This document shows, one piece after another, positions 43,484 through 52,535 of a DNA stretch of 64,000 nt (position 1 is the stretch's first letter; every line of letters begins with the position of its first letter). Below the pieces are notes generated by a model. That model had not been told where the DNA came from and ran no database searches. It was given only the letters and a program-made list of their open reading frames with translations. The DNA is taken from contig NZ_CP026730.1 of NCBI RefSeq assembly GCF_003369795.1, positions 5,881,001-5,945,000 on the forward strand, given 5' to 3'. The DNA is from Streptomyces sp. CB09001. Its GTDB lineage: Bacteria > Actinomycetota > Actinomycetes > Streptomycetales > Streptomycetaceae. Both the position numbers and the translations under genes were made by a program.

Positions 43484-44281
43484 ATGCGACGCCTGTTCCC
43501 CGTGTCCCCCGTGACCGATCCGACCGCCGGCCCGGGCGGCGGCTCCGAGACCGACCGGGAGTGGAGCCTGGCCGAGCTGGCCGCCGCCTACGCGTACCCC
43601 GAGCCGGACGGGCACCGGCGGACGTGGCTGCGGGCCAACATGGTCTCCACCCTGGACGGCGCCGCCCAGCACGACGGCCGCTCCCAGCCCATCTCCAGCG
43701 CGGCCGACATGCGGGTCTTCGGCACCCTGCGCGCACTGGCGGACGTGGTGATCGCCGGCGCCGAGACCGTACGGCAGGAGGGGTACCGCCCGGCACGCGC
43801 GCGGACGGATTTCGCCGCGGCGCGGCGGGCGGCCGGCCAGGCGCCGGTGCCGGTGATCGCGGTGGTCAGCGCGAGCCTGGAGCTGGACTTCTCCCTGCCG
43901 CTGTTCACCTCCCCGGCCGTACCCACCCTGGTCCTGACCGGCGCCGCCGCGGCCCCGGACCGTATCGCCGCCGCCGAGAAGGCCGGGGCCCGGGTGGTGA
44001 TCGCCGGTGACGGCGTCGGTGTGGACCCGGCCCGTGCCCTCGGAGCGCTCGAGGAGCTGGGGCACACCCGGCTGCTGACCGAGGGCGGCCCCCGGCTGCT
44101 GGGGCAGTTCGTCACGGCCGGTGTGCTCGACGAGCTGTGCCTGACCGTCTCGCCGATGCTGACCGCGGGGGACGCACAGCGGATCGCGGGCGGACCGGCC
44201 GTCGAGATGCCGCGGCGATTCGCACTGGTGTCCCTCTTGGAGGAGGAAGGTTTCCTCTTCGGCCGGTACCGGCGCGACTAG
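43484..44281 (+). CDS. RibD C-terminal domain (pyrimidine reductase) family protein
   Basis: The 265-residue protein has the reductase-domain landmarks ANMVSTLDGAAQHDGRSQP, VIAGAETVRQEGYRPARA and LTEGGPRLLGQF seen in RibD-type NADPH-dependent 5-amino-6-ribosylamino-uracil reductases. The deaminase half is absent, so a stand-alone reductase or another dihydrofolate-reductase-like function is likely. It is divergent from zapE across the minisatellite region. Confidence 0.85.
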   Translation: MRRLFPVSPVTDPTAGPGGGSETDREWSLAELAAAYAYPEPDGHRRTWLRANMVSTLDGAAQHDGRSQPISSAADMRVFGTLRALADVVIAGAETVRQEGYRPARARTDFAAARRAAGQAPVPVIAVVSASLELDFSLPLFTSPAVPTLVLTGAAAAPDRIAAAEKAGARVVIAGDGVGVDPARALGALEELGHTRLLTEGGPRLLGQFVTAGVLDELCLTVSPMLTAGDAQRIAGGPAVEMPRRFALVSLLEEEGFLFGRYRRD

Positions 44282-44497
44282 GAGCTCCCGGGCCTGGGCG
44301 GGCGGCGGCCACCGGACGCGCGTTCGGTCGTTACCGCGCATCCGGGAATCGGCGGAATCTCCCGTTCCGTTTAGTCCGCGCCGGGCACACTGATTCCGGC
44401 AGTACCCGTGCGATCACGGGGCAGGATGGTTTCCGCAGGGTCTGGTACGGCCTACGGAGGGTGGGCCCACGGGCCCTCGAAGGAGAAGGGGCGCCTG

Positions 44498-44971
44498 GTG
44501 TTCACAAGCGTTTTGATGATCGAGAAGGCCCTGACGTCCGCCGACGTGGAGTTCGTCACCACCTTGCACGGGGACGAGCAGGTCGGCTTCCACGTGCTGC
44601 TCCAGCCGCGCGGCGATCAGGCGGACCGCCTGCTGCGCGCCATCGACGACGTCGCGCTCGGCGAGCTGGACGACGCCGTGCGCGAGGGGGAGACCCCGGA
44701 GGGCCGGGAGGCGCAGAGCGTCGGGGAGCGGGCCCTGGAGGTGTCCCTCACCGCCCTGCGCGCCTCCGGCGCCCAGGCCGACGGGCGACTGATCGAGGAC
44801 CACCCGCTGGACGAGCTGAAGGCCCTGGCCATGGAGATCGGAGCCGACGAGGTGATCGTCCTGACCGACCCCCACTACGTGGAAGAGTTCTTCCACCGGG
44901 ACTGGGCCTCCCGGGCCCGCCACAAGGTCGGCGTACCGGTCCTGAAACTCTTCTCCCACCGCAAGGCATAG
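44498..44971 (+). CDS. Conserved small cytoplasmic protein (often mis-named indole-3-glycerol phosphate synthase)
   Basis: The 157-residue product has VEFVTTLHGDEQVGFHVLL at the N-terminus and EVIVLTDPHYVEEFFHRDW with HKVGVPVLKLF at the C-terminus, a two-part alpha/beta fold resembling universal-stress-like proteins. GTG 44498 follows GAAGGAGAAGGGG. I recall identical family members annotated as indole-3-glycerol phosphate synthase in Streptomyces, which the length and motifs do not support. It lies 73 bp upstream of murC. Confidence 0.7.
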   Translation: MFTSVLMIEKALTSADVEFVTTLHGDEQVGFHVLLQPRGDQADRLLRAIDDVALGELDDAVREGETPEGREAQSVGERALEVSLTALRASGAQADGRLIEDHPLDELKALAMEIGADEVIVLTDPHYVEEFFHRDWASRARHKVGVPVLKLFSHRKA

Positions 44972-45044
44972 GCTGGTGCCGCGCCCCCGCCGAGGGGGCG
45001 CGGCCTCAACGGATCACCAACGGACCACTCTGGGAGAACAGCGC

Positions 45045-46433
45045 ATGGCACCCGGCCTTCCCACCGCCATGGACCGACCGCACTTCATCGGCATCGGCGG
45101 CGCCGGAATGTCGGGCATCGCCAAGATCCTCTCCCAGCGCGGCGCCGCCGTGGCGGGCAGCGACGCCAAGGAGTCCGCGACCGCCGAGGCGCTGCGCGCG
45201 CTGGGCGCCACCGTGCACATCGGGCACGCGGCGGAGCACCTCGCCGACGACGCGAGCTGCGTGGTCGTGTCCTCGGCCATCCGCGCGGACAATCCGGAGC
45301 TGGTCCGCGCCGCCGAGCTGGGCATCCCGGTCGTGCACCGCTCCGACGCCCTCGCCGCCCTGATGAACGGCCTGCGCCCCATCGCGGTGGCCGGCACCCA
45401 CGGCAAGACCACCACCACCTCGATGCTGGCGGTCTCCCTGTCCGAGCTGGGCCGGAACCCGTCGTACGCGATCGGCGGCGACCTGGACGCCCCCGGCTCC
45501 AACGCCCTGCACGGCGACGGCGAGATCTTCGTCGCCGAGGCGGACGAAAGCGACCGCAGCTTCCACAAGTACGCCCCCGAGGTCGCCATCGTCCTCAACG
45601 TCGAGCTGGACCACCACGCCAACTACGCCTCGATGGACGAGATCTACGAGTCCTTCGAGACCTTCGCCGGCAAGATCGTCCCCGGCGGCGCCCTGGTGAT
45701 CGCCGCCGACCACGAGGGCGCCCGGGAGCTGACCCGACGGCTGGCCGGTCAGGTGCGGACGGTGACGTACGGAGAGTCCGAGGACGCCGACGTGCGCATC
45801 CTCTCCGTCGTCCCGCAGGGCCTCAAGAGCGAGGTCACCGTCGTCATCGACGGCGCCGAGCTGACCTTCGCCGTCTCCGTCCCCGGCCGCCACTACGCCC
45901 ACAACGCCGTCGCCGCCCTCGCCGCGGGCGCCGCCCTCGGCATCCCCGCCGCCGAGCTGGCCCCCGCCCTGGCCGCCTACACGGGCGTCAAGCGGCGCCT
46001 CCAGCTCAAGGGCGAGGCGGCCGGCGTCCAGGTCGTCGACTCCTACGCGCACCACCCCACCGAGATGACCGCCGACCTGGAGGCCATGCGCGCCGCGGTC
46101 GGCGACGCCCGCATCCTGGTCCTCTTCCAGCCGCACCTCTTCTCCCGCACCCAGGAGCTGGGCAAGGAGATGGGCCAGGCGCTGACCCTCGCGGACGCCT
46201 CGGTCGTCCTCGACATCTACCCGGCCCGCGAGGACCCGATCCCGGGCATCACCAGCGAGCTGATCGTCGAGGCGGCCCGCGCCGCCGGCGCGGACGTCAC
46301 GCCGGTCCACGACAAGGACGCGTCGCCGGCGCTGGTCGCGGGAATGGCGAAGGCCGGTGATCTCGTTGTCACCATGGGCGCGGGCGACGTCACGGACCTC
46401 GGACCGCGCATCCTGGACGAGCTGTCGAAGTGA
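45045..46433 (+). CDS. murC: UDP-N-acetylmuramate-L-alanine ligase
   Basis: The 462-residue ligase has FIGIGGAGMSGIAKIL (nucleotide fold), the ATP-binding AGTHGKTTTTSML, EADESDRSF and YAHHPTEM. MurC adds L-alanine to UDP-N-acetylmuramate in peptidoglycan synthesis. ATG 45045 has GGGAGAA upstream. msrB follows 27 bp after its stop on the same strand. Confidence 0.95.
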   Translation: MAPGLPTAMDRPHFIGIGGAGMSGIAKILSQRGAAVAGSDAKESATAEALRALGATVHIGHAAEHLADDASCVVVSSAIRADNPELVRAAELGIPVVHRSDALAALMNGLRPIAVAGTHGKTTTTSMLAVSLSELGRNPSYAIGGDLDAPGSNALHGDGEIFVAEADESDRSFHKYAPEVAIVLNVELDHHANYASMDEIYESFETFAGKIVPGGALVIAADHEGARELTRRLAGQVRTVTYGESEDADVRILSVVPQGLKSEVTVVIDGAELTFAVSVPGRHYAHNAVAALAAGAALGIPAAELAPALAAYTGVKRRLQLKGEAAGVQVVDSYAHHPTEMTADLEAMRAAVGDARILVLFQPHLFSRTQELGKEMGQALTLADASVVLDIYPAREDPIPGITSELIVEAARAAGADVTPVHDKDASPALVAGMAKAGDLVVTMGAGDVTDLGPRILDELSK

Positions 46434-46460
46434 AGTACCTGAAGTGAGGGGCTGAGACTC

Positions 46461-46868
46461 ATGTCGTACGACGTCGAGAAGCCGGACGAGCAGTGGCGGG
46501 CCGAGCTGGCCCCGGCCGAGTACGCCGTGCTGCGCGAGGCCGGCACGGAGCCGGCCTTCACCGGTGAGTACACCGACACCAAGACCGAGGGCGTCTACTC
46601 CTGCCGCGCCTGCGGTGCGGAGCTGTTCACCTCCACGACCAAGTTCGAGTCGCACTGCGGCTGGCCGTCCTTCTACGACCCGAGGGACACCGACGCGGTC
46701 GAGCTGATCGAGGACCGCTCCCACGGGATGGTCCGCACCGAGGTGCGCTGCGCCCGCTGCGGATCCCACCTCGGCCACGTCTTCAAGGGCGAGGGCTACC
46801 CGACCCCGACCGACCAGCGGTACTGCATCAACAGCATTTCTCTCCAACTGACGCCCGCGGGGAACTGA
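46461..46868 (+). CDS. msrB: Peptide-methionine (R)-S-oxide reductase
   Basis: The 135-residue enzyme reduces methionine-R-sulfoxide. The catalytic Cys is in RYCINSISLQL; two Cys-x2-Cys pairs (CRAC, CARC) bind zinc; ESHCGWPSFYDP and HLGHVF are family landmarks. It is probably co-transcribed with murC. Confidence 0.95.
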   Translation: MSYDVEKPDEQWRAELAPAEYAVLREAGTEPAFTGEYTDTKTEGVYSCRACGAELFTSTTKFESHCGWPSFYDPRDTDAVELIEDRSHGMVRTEVRCARCGSHLGHVFKGEGYPTPTDQRYCINSISLQLTPAGN

Positions 46869-46895
46869 TCCCCGGCGGACGCCGCTCGCTGCCGC

Positions 46896-47339
46896 TCAGT
46901 CCGTCCGATCGCGCGCCGTGTCCCCGGTCGTACGGAACGTCAGACGGGTAAAGGTGTGTCCCTGGACGACGGGGCCGCCCTGCCTGCCACCGGTGATGCT
47001 GTTGTGCACGGTGCCCGGTGGCCGGGCGGCGTAAGCGAGCTCGTCGACGAGGCGCCGGAGTTCCTCGGCCGCCCCTGGATCCTCTTCGAGGAGGCGCCGG
47101 AGCCGGAGCCGCACCGATGCGGTCACATCGGACCTGAGGTCCTCCTCCGCGGCCGTCCCGTCGGCCGCGACGAGGACGGCACGCGACTCCTCCAGCTCAC
47201 CGGCCACGCCGTCGGCCCCGGTCTCGGAGCCGAAGAGCCCCACCACGCGTTGCTTCACCTGTCCCCACGCGTCGGTGACCATGAGACCTACCACCGTGGT
47301 CGCTCCGGTCCCGATCAGTGCCACGAGTTCTGCTTCCAC
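46896..47339 (-). CDS. Small protein with an HN-SITGG-GPVVQG motif
   Basis: The 147-residue protein has an N-terminal hydrophobic helix (LIGTGATTVVGLMV), an acidic helical middle, and the C-terminal motif VHNSITGG-x3-GPVVQG-x4-LTF (residues 111-134). This motif recurs in many Streptomyces proteins, usually fused or adjacent to NB-ARC/TPR or protease domains; a related form is at the N-terminus of the NB-ARC protein at 52986-55142. A role as an assembly or signalling tag is inferred. It converges with msrB. Confidence 0.7.
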   Translation of the reverse strand: MEAELVALIGTGATTVVGLMVTDAWGQVKQRVVGLFGSETGADGVAGELEESRAVLVAADGTAAEEDLRSDVTASVRLRLRRLLEEDPGAAEELRRLVDELAYAARPPGTVHNSITGGRQGGPVVQGHTFTRLTFRTTGDTARDRTD

Positions 47340-47497
47340 GGGGCTCCTTCGCTTGCTTTCCGAGGGACTGCGCCCGGTGCTCGGGCTGTCCAGCGTAGGC
47401 GCGCCCCCGCGGTCCGTGCGAGGGGGCCTGGTGTCGCGGTGCCGGCTGAGCGGACGTGAACGACACGCTCGCGTACCGACGCCGGGAGGATGATGTG

Positions 47498-47569
47498 ATG
47501 AGATTCCTCGGGTTCACCCCCGGAGCGTGCCACTGCGGCTACGTTGTGTGCTCGTCGGCGCGATCATGA
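47498..47569 (+). CDS. Tiny Cys-containing ORF with strong ribosome site
   Basis: ATG 47498 stands seven bases after GGGAGGA and opens 23 codons. The peptide starts MRFLGFTPG and contains Cys-His-Cys and a later Cys before the TGA at 47567-47569. No family is recognised. It is divergent from the HN-motif gene. A 16-codon ORF (47566-47616) overlaps its stop as ATGA. Confidence 0.35.
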   Translation: MRFLGFTPGACHCGYVVCSSARS

Positions 47570-47612
47570 ACGCCGGCGTTTCGGAGATACCAGTCCAAGG
47601 AGCACGAACACA

Positions 47613-47720
47613 GTGAAGCGCACCTGCATCGTCCACACCCTCCTTGCCGTCCCGGCCGCCGCCGTGCTGTTCGGGGCGTCCCGGTGGATGTGGGTCGTCG
47701 AGAACGGTCTGGCCGGCTGA
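47613..47720 (+). CDS. 35-residue hydrophobic peptide ORF
   Basis: GTG 47613 follows AAGGAG by about eleven bases. The 35-residue product has a Lys-Arg-Thr-Cys start, one hydrophobic helix (LLAVPAAAVLFGA) and WMWVVENGLAG at the end, so it may be a single-pass membrane or secreted peptide. Its start overlaps the end of the 16-codon ORF at 47566-47616 (GTGA). It converges with the BTAD regulator gene. No homologue is recognised. Confidence 0.4.
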   Translation: MKRTCIVHTLLAVPAAAVLFGASRWMWVVENGLAG

Positions 47721-47766
47721 CGGGCCGGGGGGCCGTGGGGGGCGGCTCCCCGACCGGGTACCGGAC

Positions 47767-50700
47767 TCAGTTGGCGGTCGGCGCCCGGTGACTCGCCAGG
47801 AACCGGAGGAGGTCCGTCGCCTCCGTCTCCGCGCCCAACGAGCGGTAGCGGGCGGCGGCCTGTTCGCCGTATCCGTCGGCGAGGTCGGCCGGTCGGGACA
47901 GTGCAGCCGTCCGGGCCAGTCCCGCCAGCGCCTGAGCGGAGCCCAGGGCGAATTGGATCCGCTCGGCCACCTCCAGGGCCCGCTCGTAGCCCTTTGACGC
48001 GAGGTCGAGCCGTCCCGACTCGCGCTGGACGTCCGCCGCGCCGATCAACGCGCGCAGTCCCTCGTACGGGTTGTCGATGCCGACGGCGATCCGTTCCGCC
48101 ATGGTGAAGTGCAGCAGCGCCTCGGCGCGGCGCCCCGCCCGGGCGTGGGCCGTGCCGGTGCGGATCAGCACGTCGGCCTCCCCCAGGCTGTCGCCGGTGG
48201 CGCGATGGGCGGCGAGTGCCCGCTCGAAGTGGGTGAGCGCCTCGCCCGTACGGCCCACCGCTTGGAGCACGGCGCCCAGGTTCGTCGAGAGGATCGCCAG
48301 GTCCACCCGGCCGCCGTACTGCCGCATCAGCACCAGTGACCGTTCGTAGCAGTCACGGGCGTCCGCATAGCGTCCCTGGAGGAAGTGCAGCTCGCCCCGA
48401 TTGTTCAGGGCCTGGGCCAGCCCGTGCGGATCGGGCAGCCGCTCGTAGATCGCCTCCATGCGCTGCACCTTGCCGAGGGCCTCGTCGTACCTCCCCAAGT
48501 AGGACAGGGCCGCCCCCTGCACGTTGAGGCAGTCGGCCTCCCCGGAGGGATCGTCGACGGTGCGGTACAGCGCGAGCGCCTGTTCCAGGACAGGCAGGGC
48601 GGTGTCGCCGTGCCCTGCCGCGAGGCGGGCTCGGCCGGACTGGAACAAGGCGTCGGCGCGGCCGTGCGCGTCATGCAGTTCCTCGTGGATCGAGAGTGCC
48701 TCGGTCGCGCACTCCAGGGCCTCGCCGTGATTGCGTTGCGCCAGGAGATCCGCCCGGTCCGTCAGGGTCCGCGCGAGCAGAGCACGGTTGGCGGCCGTAC
48801 GCAGGACGGGCAGTGCCGCGTCGAAGAGTTCGGAGGCGACACCCCACGCTCCCCACAGCTTGAGGCTCCTTGCCAGTACGCACGGGTAGAGCGCCGCGTA
48901 CTCCGGATGCTCCGCGGCGGCCATACCCGCGACCGCGGTGAGGTTGGCGCGTTCCACGGTCAGCCACACCGAGGACTCGTCGGCGTCGGAGAGGGCCGGT
49001 TCGGGCAACGCCGCGGCCTCGTGCGGTAGAGGCAGGGCAAACGCGCGGCGGTGCGGACGGATCAGCCGGTCGGCCCGGTGCGCCGTGAGGAGGTAATGGG
49101 CGGCGAGACGGCCGGTTGCGGCGTGCCGCTCCCGTTCGGTATCCGTGTTCAGGCCGACCTGGGCGGCGTACGAGCGAGTGAGGTCGTGCAGGCGGTAGCG
49201 TCCGCGCACCGGTTCCTCCAGGAGACTGGAGTCGAGCAGTTCCTCGACGCACCGTTCCAGGCGCGCGGGCTCGTCGCTGAATTCCTGGCCGGTCAGCGCG
49301 GCGGCTGCGGAAAGAGTGAGATCGGGCCCGGGGTGCAGAGCCAGCAGGCGGAACAACTCCTGTGCGCGCACGCCGAGTTCCGTGTATGAGAATTGGAACA
49401 CGGAGTCGATCAGCGCGTCGAACTCCTGGAGCGGCGTGAGCGAGTGCGTCAGCCGGTCGAGCAGATACTGCAGATCCCACGCTTCCCGGTGGCGGAACCG
49501 GCTCGCCAGCACCTGCAGGGCCAGGGGGTGGCACGCACACGCGGCCGCGATCTGCCACAGGTTCTCCGGCTCGGCGGCCACTCTTGAGGTACCGACGACC
49601 CGGGCGAAGAGCGACGCCGCCTCCTGGCCCGACAGGGTGTCCAGGAACAGCGACGCCGCTCCGTCCAGCCCGGCGAGCCGGTTCCGTGTGGTCACCAGGA
49701 CACGGCAGTCGCGGGCGCCGGGCAGCAGCGGCGCGACCTGGGCGGCGTCCCGTACGTTGTCCAGGACGAGCAGTACACGGCGCCGGGCGGTCCACTCCCG
49801 CCATCTGGCGGCGCGTTCGTCCACCGTGGACGGCAGCTCACCGCGCCATCCGGCGGTGTGCAGCAGACCGGCCAGGGCCTCGGCCGGCTCCAGCGGCTGC
49901 TGACCGCTGTAGCCCCGCAGATCGACATAGAGCTGGGCGTCCGGGTAGGCCGGGGTCAACTGGTGCGCCGCGTGCACCGCGAGGGCCGTCTTGCCGATGC
50001 CGGGCATCCCGTGGATCACGGTGACCGGCAGCGCGGTGCTCGCATCGTTGCCGACCGCGGCCTCGGCCAGGAGGATGCGTAGTTCGCCCGCCCGCCCGAC
50101 GAATTCCGGGATGTCGCGCGGCAAGCAGTTACGGGGCTCCACCGGCCGGTCGGGGGCGAGGGGAAGCGCGGGAGCGGCCGGAGCGGCCGACGAGGAGAGC
50201 AGCGCGGGGCGAGCGGTGAGCGCGGTCTCGTTCCCCAGGAGCTCTTGATCCTGCTCGAGCATGCGCAGGTGAAGCTGTTGAAGCTCCGCAGTCGGTTCGA
50301 TGCCCTGACTGCGGTGCAGCCGCGTGCGGGTGTCCCGGAAGACGGCGAGTGCCTCGTCGTGGCGGCCGGAGCGGTACAGCACCAGCATCAGGGAGCCGAT
50401 CACCCGCTGGGCGAACGGGTTCTGCGAGGCGAGCTCCTGGAGCTCGCCCACCAGGTCCGCGTGCCGGCCCAACTCCATTTCCAGACCGATTCGTTCCTCC
50501 CGCACCCGGCGGTGGTCCTCGGCCAGCCGCACGCGGGCCGACAGCGCCCAGGAGTTGTCGGCGAACTCGGCGAGCGGCTCGCCCCGCCACAGTGCCTCGG
50601 CGGTGCGCAGCAGCCCGACGGCCAGCTCGCGCTCGGCCCGTGCCGCCGCGGCCACTGCCTCCGAGCGCAGCCGACCGAACCGCAACAGGTCGATGTCGTC

Positions 50701-51030
50701 AGGGTCGGCGCGTAGTTGGTACTGGCGCAGGGACGGCCGGACCACCCGCACCAGCTCGTCGCCGACCGCGCGACGCAGCCGGCCACGCAGCCTGGAGAGA
50801 TAGCTGTGCAGCGTGTCCAGCGCGGTCGGAGGCGGCTCCCCGTCCCAGACCCGGTCCACCAGCGTGTCCACCGTGACGGGTTCACCCCGTGCGTGCAGCA
50901 GCACGGCCAGCACACAGCGTTCCTTCAGCGATCCGAGTTCGTGCTGTCGCTGGTCGTGCCAGAGCTCAAGAGGTCCCAGAACGAGAAGGTCCACCGTCTC
51001 CCCCGATGGTGCGCTTCTTCCCACGGTCAT
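47767..51030 (-). CDS. AfsR/SARP-type BTAD-NB-ARC-TPR transcription regulator
   Basis: The 1087-residue protein has an N-terminal winged-helix and bacterial transcriptional activator domain (about 12-265; LLVLGPLELWHD, DTLHSYLSRLRGRLRR), an NB-ARC NTPase (about 315-600) with Walker A HGMPGIGKTALAVHAAHQL and Walker B RRVLLVLDNVRD, and a long TPR region (about 750-1080; YLGRYDEALGKVQRM). This is the AfsR layout: DNA binding controlled by ATP and by protein or peptide contacts. It is divergent from the GT-B-like pair, with repeats in the shared 245-bp gap, so it may control both. Confidence 0.9.
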   Translation of the reverse strand: MTVGRSAPSGETVDLLVLGPLELWHDQRQHELGSLKERCVLAVLLHARGEPVTVDTLVDRVWDGEPPPTALDTLHSYLSRLRGRLRRAVGDELVRVVRPSLRQYQLRADPDDIDLLRFGRLRSEAVAAAARAERELAVGLLRTAEALWRGEPLAEFADNSWALSARVRLAEDHRRVREERIGLEMELGRHADLVGELQELASQNPFAQRVIGSLMLVLYRSGRHDEALAVFRDTRTRLHRSQGIEPTAELQQLHLRMLEQDQELLGNETALTARPALLSSSAAPAAPALPLAPDRPVEPRNCLPRDIPEFVGRAGELRILLAEAAVGNDASTALPVTVIHGMPGIGKTALAVHAAHQLTPAYPDAQLYVDLRGYSGQQPLEPAEALAGLLHTAGWRGELPSTVDERAARWREWTARRRVLLVLDNVRDAAQVAPLLPGARDCRVLVTTRNRLAGLDGAASLFLDTLSGQEAASLFARVVGTSRVAAEPENLWQIAAACACHPLALQVLASRFRHREAWDLQYLLDRLTHSLTPLQEFDALIDSVFQFSYTELGVRAQELFRLLALHPGPDLTLSAAAALTGQEFSDEPARLERCVEELLDSSLLEEPVRGRYRLHDLTRSYAAQVGLNTDTERERHAATGRLAAHYLLTAHRADRLIRPHRRAFALPLPHEAAALPEPALSDADESSVWLTVERANLTAVAGMAAAEHPEYAALYPCVLARSLKLWGAWGVASELFDAALPVLRTAANRALLARTLTDRADLLAQRNHGEALECATEALSIHEELHDAHGRADALFQSGRARLAAGHGDTALPVLEQALALYRTVDDPSGEADCLNVQGAALSYLGRYDEALGKVQRMEAIYERLPDPHGLAQALNNRGELHFLQGRYADARDCYERSLVLMRQYGGRVDLAILSTNLGAVLQAVGRTGEALTHFERALAAHRATGDSLGEADVLIRTGTAHARAGRRAEALLHFTMAERIAVGIDNPYEGLRALIGAADVQRESGRLDLASKGYERALEVAERIQFALGSAQALAGLARTAALSRPADLADGYGEQAAARYRSLGAETEATDLLRFLASHRAPTAN

Positions 51031-51061
51031 GGCAAAGGTGTGATGCGAACCACTGTTCTAC

Positions 51062-51168
51062 GGGCGCACTGGGGAGTCAGGGGTGGAGTCGCGGGCGCAC
51101 GGGAGCAGCGACGGGGCGCACGGCCCCCCGAGCCGGCCGGCTTCCCACAGGAGTGCAGGATTCCTGCA
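51062..51168. promoter_or_regulatory. GGGCGCAC direct repeats and a TGCAGG dyad in the regulator promoter region
   Basis: GGGCGCAC occurs at 51062-51069, 51093-51100 and 51114-51121 (spacings 31 and 21 bp, close to three and two helical turns). A dyad TGCAGG-ATT-CCTGCA spans 51154-51168. The gap 51031-51275 holds no gene and lies between two divergent genes, so these are candidate regulator sites. Confidence 0.4.
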
Positions 51169-51275
51169 AGCCCGACGTCCAGCCGTCCGGGCATCCCCCT
51201 GCCATCGGCGGCGCGACGGCGCGGCCGTGAAGACCAGCCTCGAAGACCATACGGAAGGACCGGGGGATCTCAACG

Positions 51276-52535
51276 ATGAGCTTGACAGTGCCGGAGCCGC
51301 ACGCGCGGCACGTGCCGGTGCGTCTGGACGTCCAACGCTGGGCCACGCACCGCAGCCGCCGCAGAATCCTGGTCGTGGTGCACACCGTCGTCACGGGCCA
51401 GCGACTGCTCGATGCGATACGCCTGCTCGAAGGAGACACCAGAGTGCAGACCTTCTTCACCCAGGCGCCCGATGTGTTCAGCAACGGGGTGGACGCCTTT
51501 CTCGAACGGCTGGGCGGCCTCGTGCTGCCCTGGAGCCAGGCGGTGCAGACACACTTCGACCTCGCACTGGCCGCCGGCCACGGCAACCTGCACGATGTGC
51601 AGGCGCCCGTGGTGGTACTGCCGCACGGTGCCGGGCACAACAAGGTCGTCTCGGTGGTACCGGACGGCCATCCGGCGGCGCGCAGGGGAGCCTACGGGCT
51701 CAGCAGACAGCGCCTGGTACGGGACGGTGTCGTGGTGCCCGAAGCGATCGTGCTGGCCCACCACGAAGAACTGACCCGGCTCGGACAGGACTGCCCCGAG
51801 GCCGTGCCTGCGGCGCAGGTGGTGGGCGATCCTTGCTTCGACCGCATCACGGCGAGTCTGCCCCTGCGCGCTCTGTACCGGGAGGCACTGGGGGTCAACG
51901 GTCGTCGGCGCATGGTCCTCGCCTGTTCCACATGGGGGCCCGACTCACTGCTGGGACACGGGTGGAGCACGCTGGAACGCCTGGTCACCGAACTGCCGAA
52001 AGACGAGTACCAGATCGCCGCTCTGCTGCATCCGCACGTCTGGAACGCCCATGGTGACTGGCAGGTCCGTGCCTGGCTCGCCGAACTGGCCCGTGCGGGC
52101 ATGCTCCTGCTCAGCCCGCACGCGGACTGGACCGGGGCGGTGGTGGCCGCCGACCACATCGTGGGCGACCATGGTTCGGTCTCGCTCTACGGCGCGATGA
52201 CCGGAGCGTCGGTGTTGATGGCCGGGCGCTCCGACGCCGCCGTGGACCCGAGCTCGCCGATGGCCGAACTCATGTCCTTCGCACCACGGCTGCGCGACGA
52301 CCGTCCGGTGCGGCAGCAACTCAAACGGAGTTCAGTGCTCCGCCGGGCGCACCGGTACGAGCGGGTCGCAGCCCGTATCACCTCGGAGCCGGGCCGGTTC
52401 GCGCGCCGGATGCGCGCGCTGCTCTACCGGAAGCTGCGCCTGCGCGCACCCGCCGCACGCGGGTCGGCCGTGGAACCGGCCGGCCTGCCCCTGACGGTCC
52501 GGTACGACGACCCGGGCGCAGGGATGTCGCGATGA
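51276..52535 (+). CDS. GT-B-like protein of unknown function, CDP-glycerol glycerophosphotransferase-like
   Basis: The 419-residue protein starts with a Rossmann strand RILVVVHTVVTGQRLLDAI and later has VLPHGAGHNKVV, VVGDPCFDRI, ACSTWGPDSLLGHG, and VGDHGSVSLYGAMTGASVL. The last motif resembles the end of the CDP-glycerol:polyglycerol phosphotransferase fold. I recall relatives mis-annotated as translation initiation factor 2, which this is not. It is coupled by ATGA to the next gene, and divergent from the AfsR-like regulator. The substrate is unknown. Confidence 0.65.
   Translation: MSLTVPEPHARHVPVRLDVQRWATHRSRRRILVVVHTVVTGQRLLDAIRLLEGDTRVQTFFTQAPDVFSNGVDAFLERLGGLVLPWSQAVQTHFDLALAAGHGNLHDVQAPVVVLPHGAGHNKVVSVVPDGHPAARRGAYGLSRQRLVRDGVVVPEAIVLAHHEELTRLGQDCPEAVPAAQVVGDPCFDRITASLPLRALYREALGVNGRRRMVLACSTWGPDSLLGHGWSTLERLVTELPKDEYQIAALLHPHVWNAHGDWQVRAWLAELARAGMLLLSPHADWTGAVVAADHIVGDHGSVSLYGAMTGASVLMAGRSDAAVDPSSPMAELMSFAPRLRDDRPVRQQLKRSSVLRRAHRYERVAARITSEPGRFARRMRALLYRKLRLRAPAARGSAVEPAGLPLTVRYDDPGAGMSR

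Noticed and set aside
47566..47616. 16-codon ORF between the two tiny ORFs as a separate gene
   Set aside because: It is too short to judge alone, has no independent ribosome site and may be chance; it is mentioned only within the tiny ORF finding.
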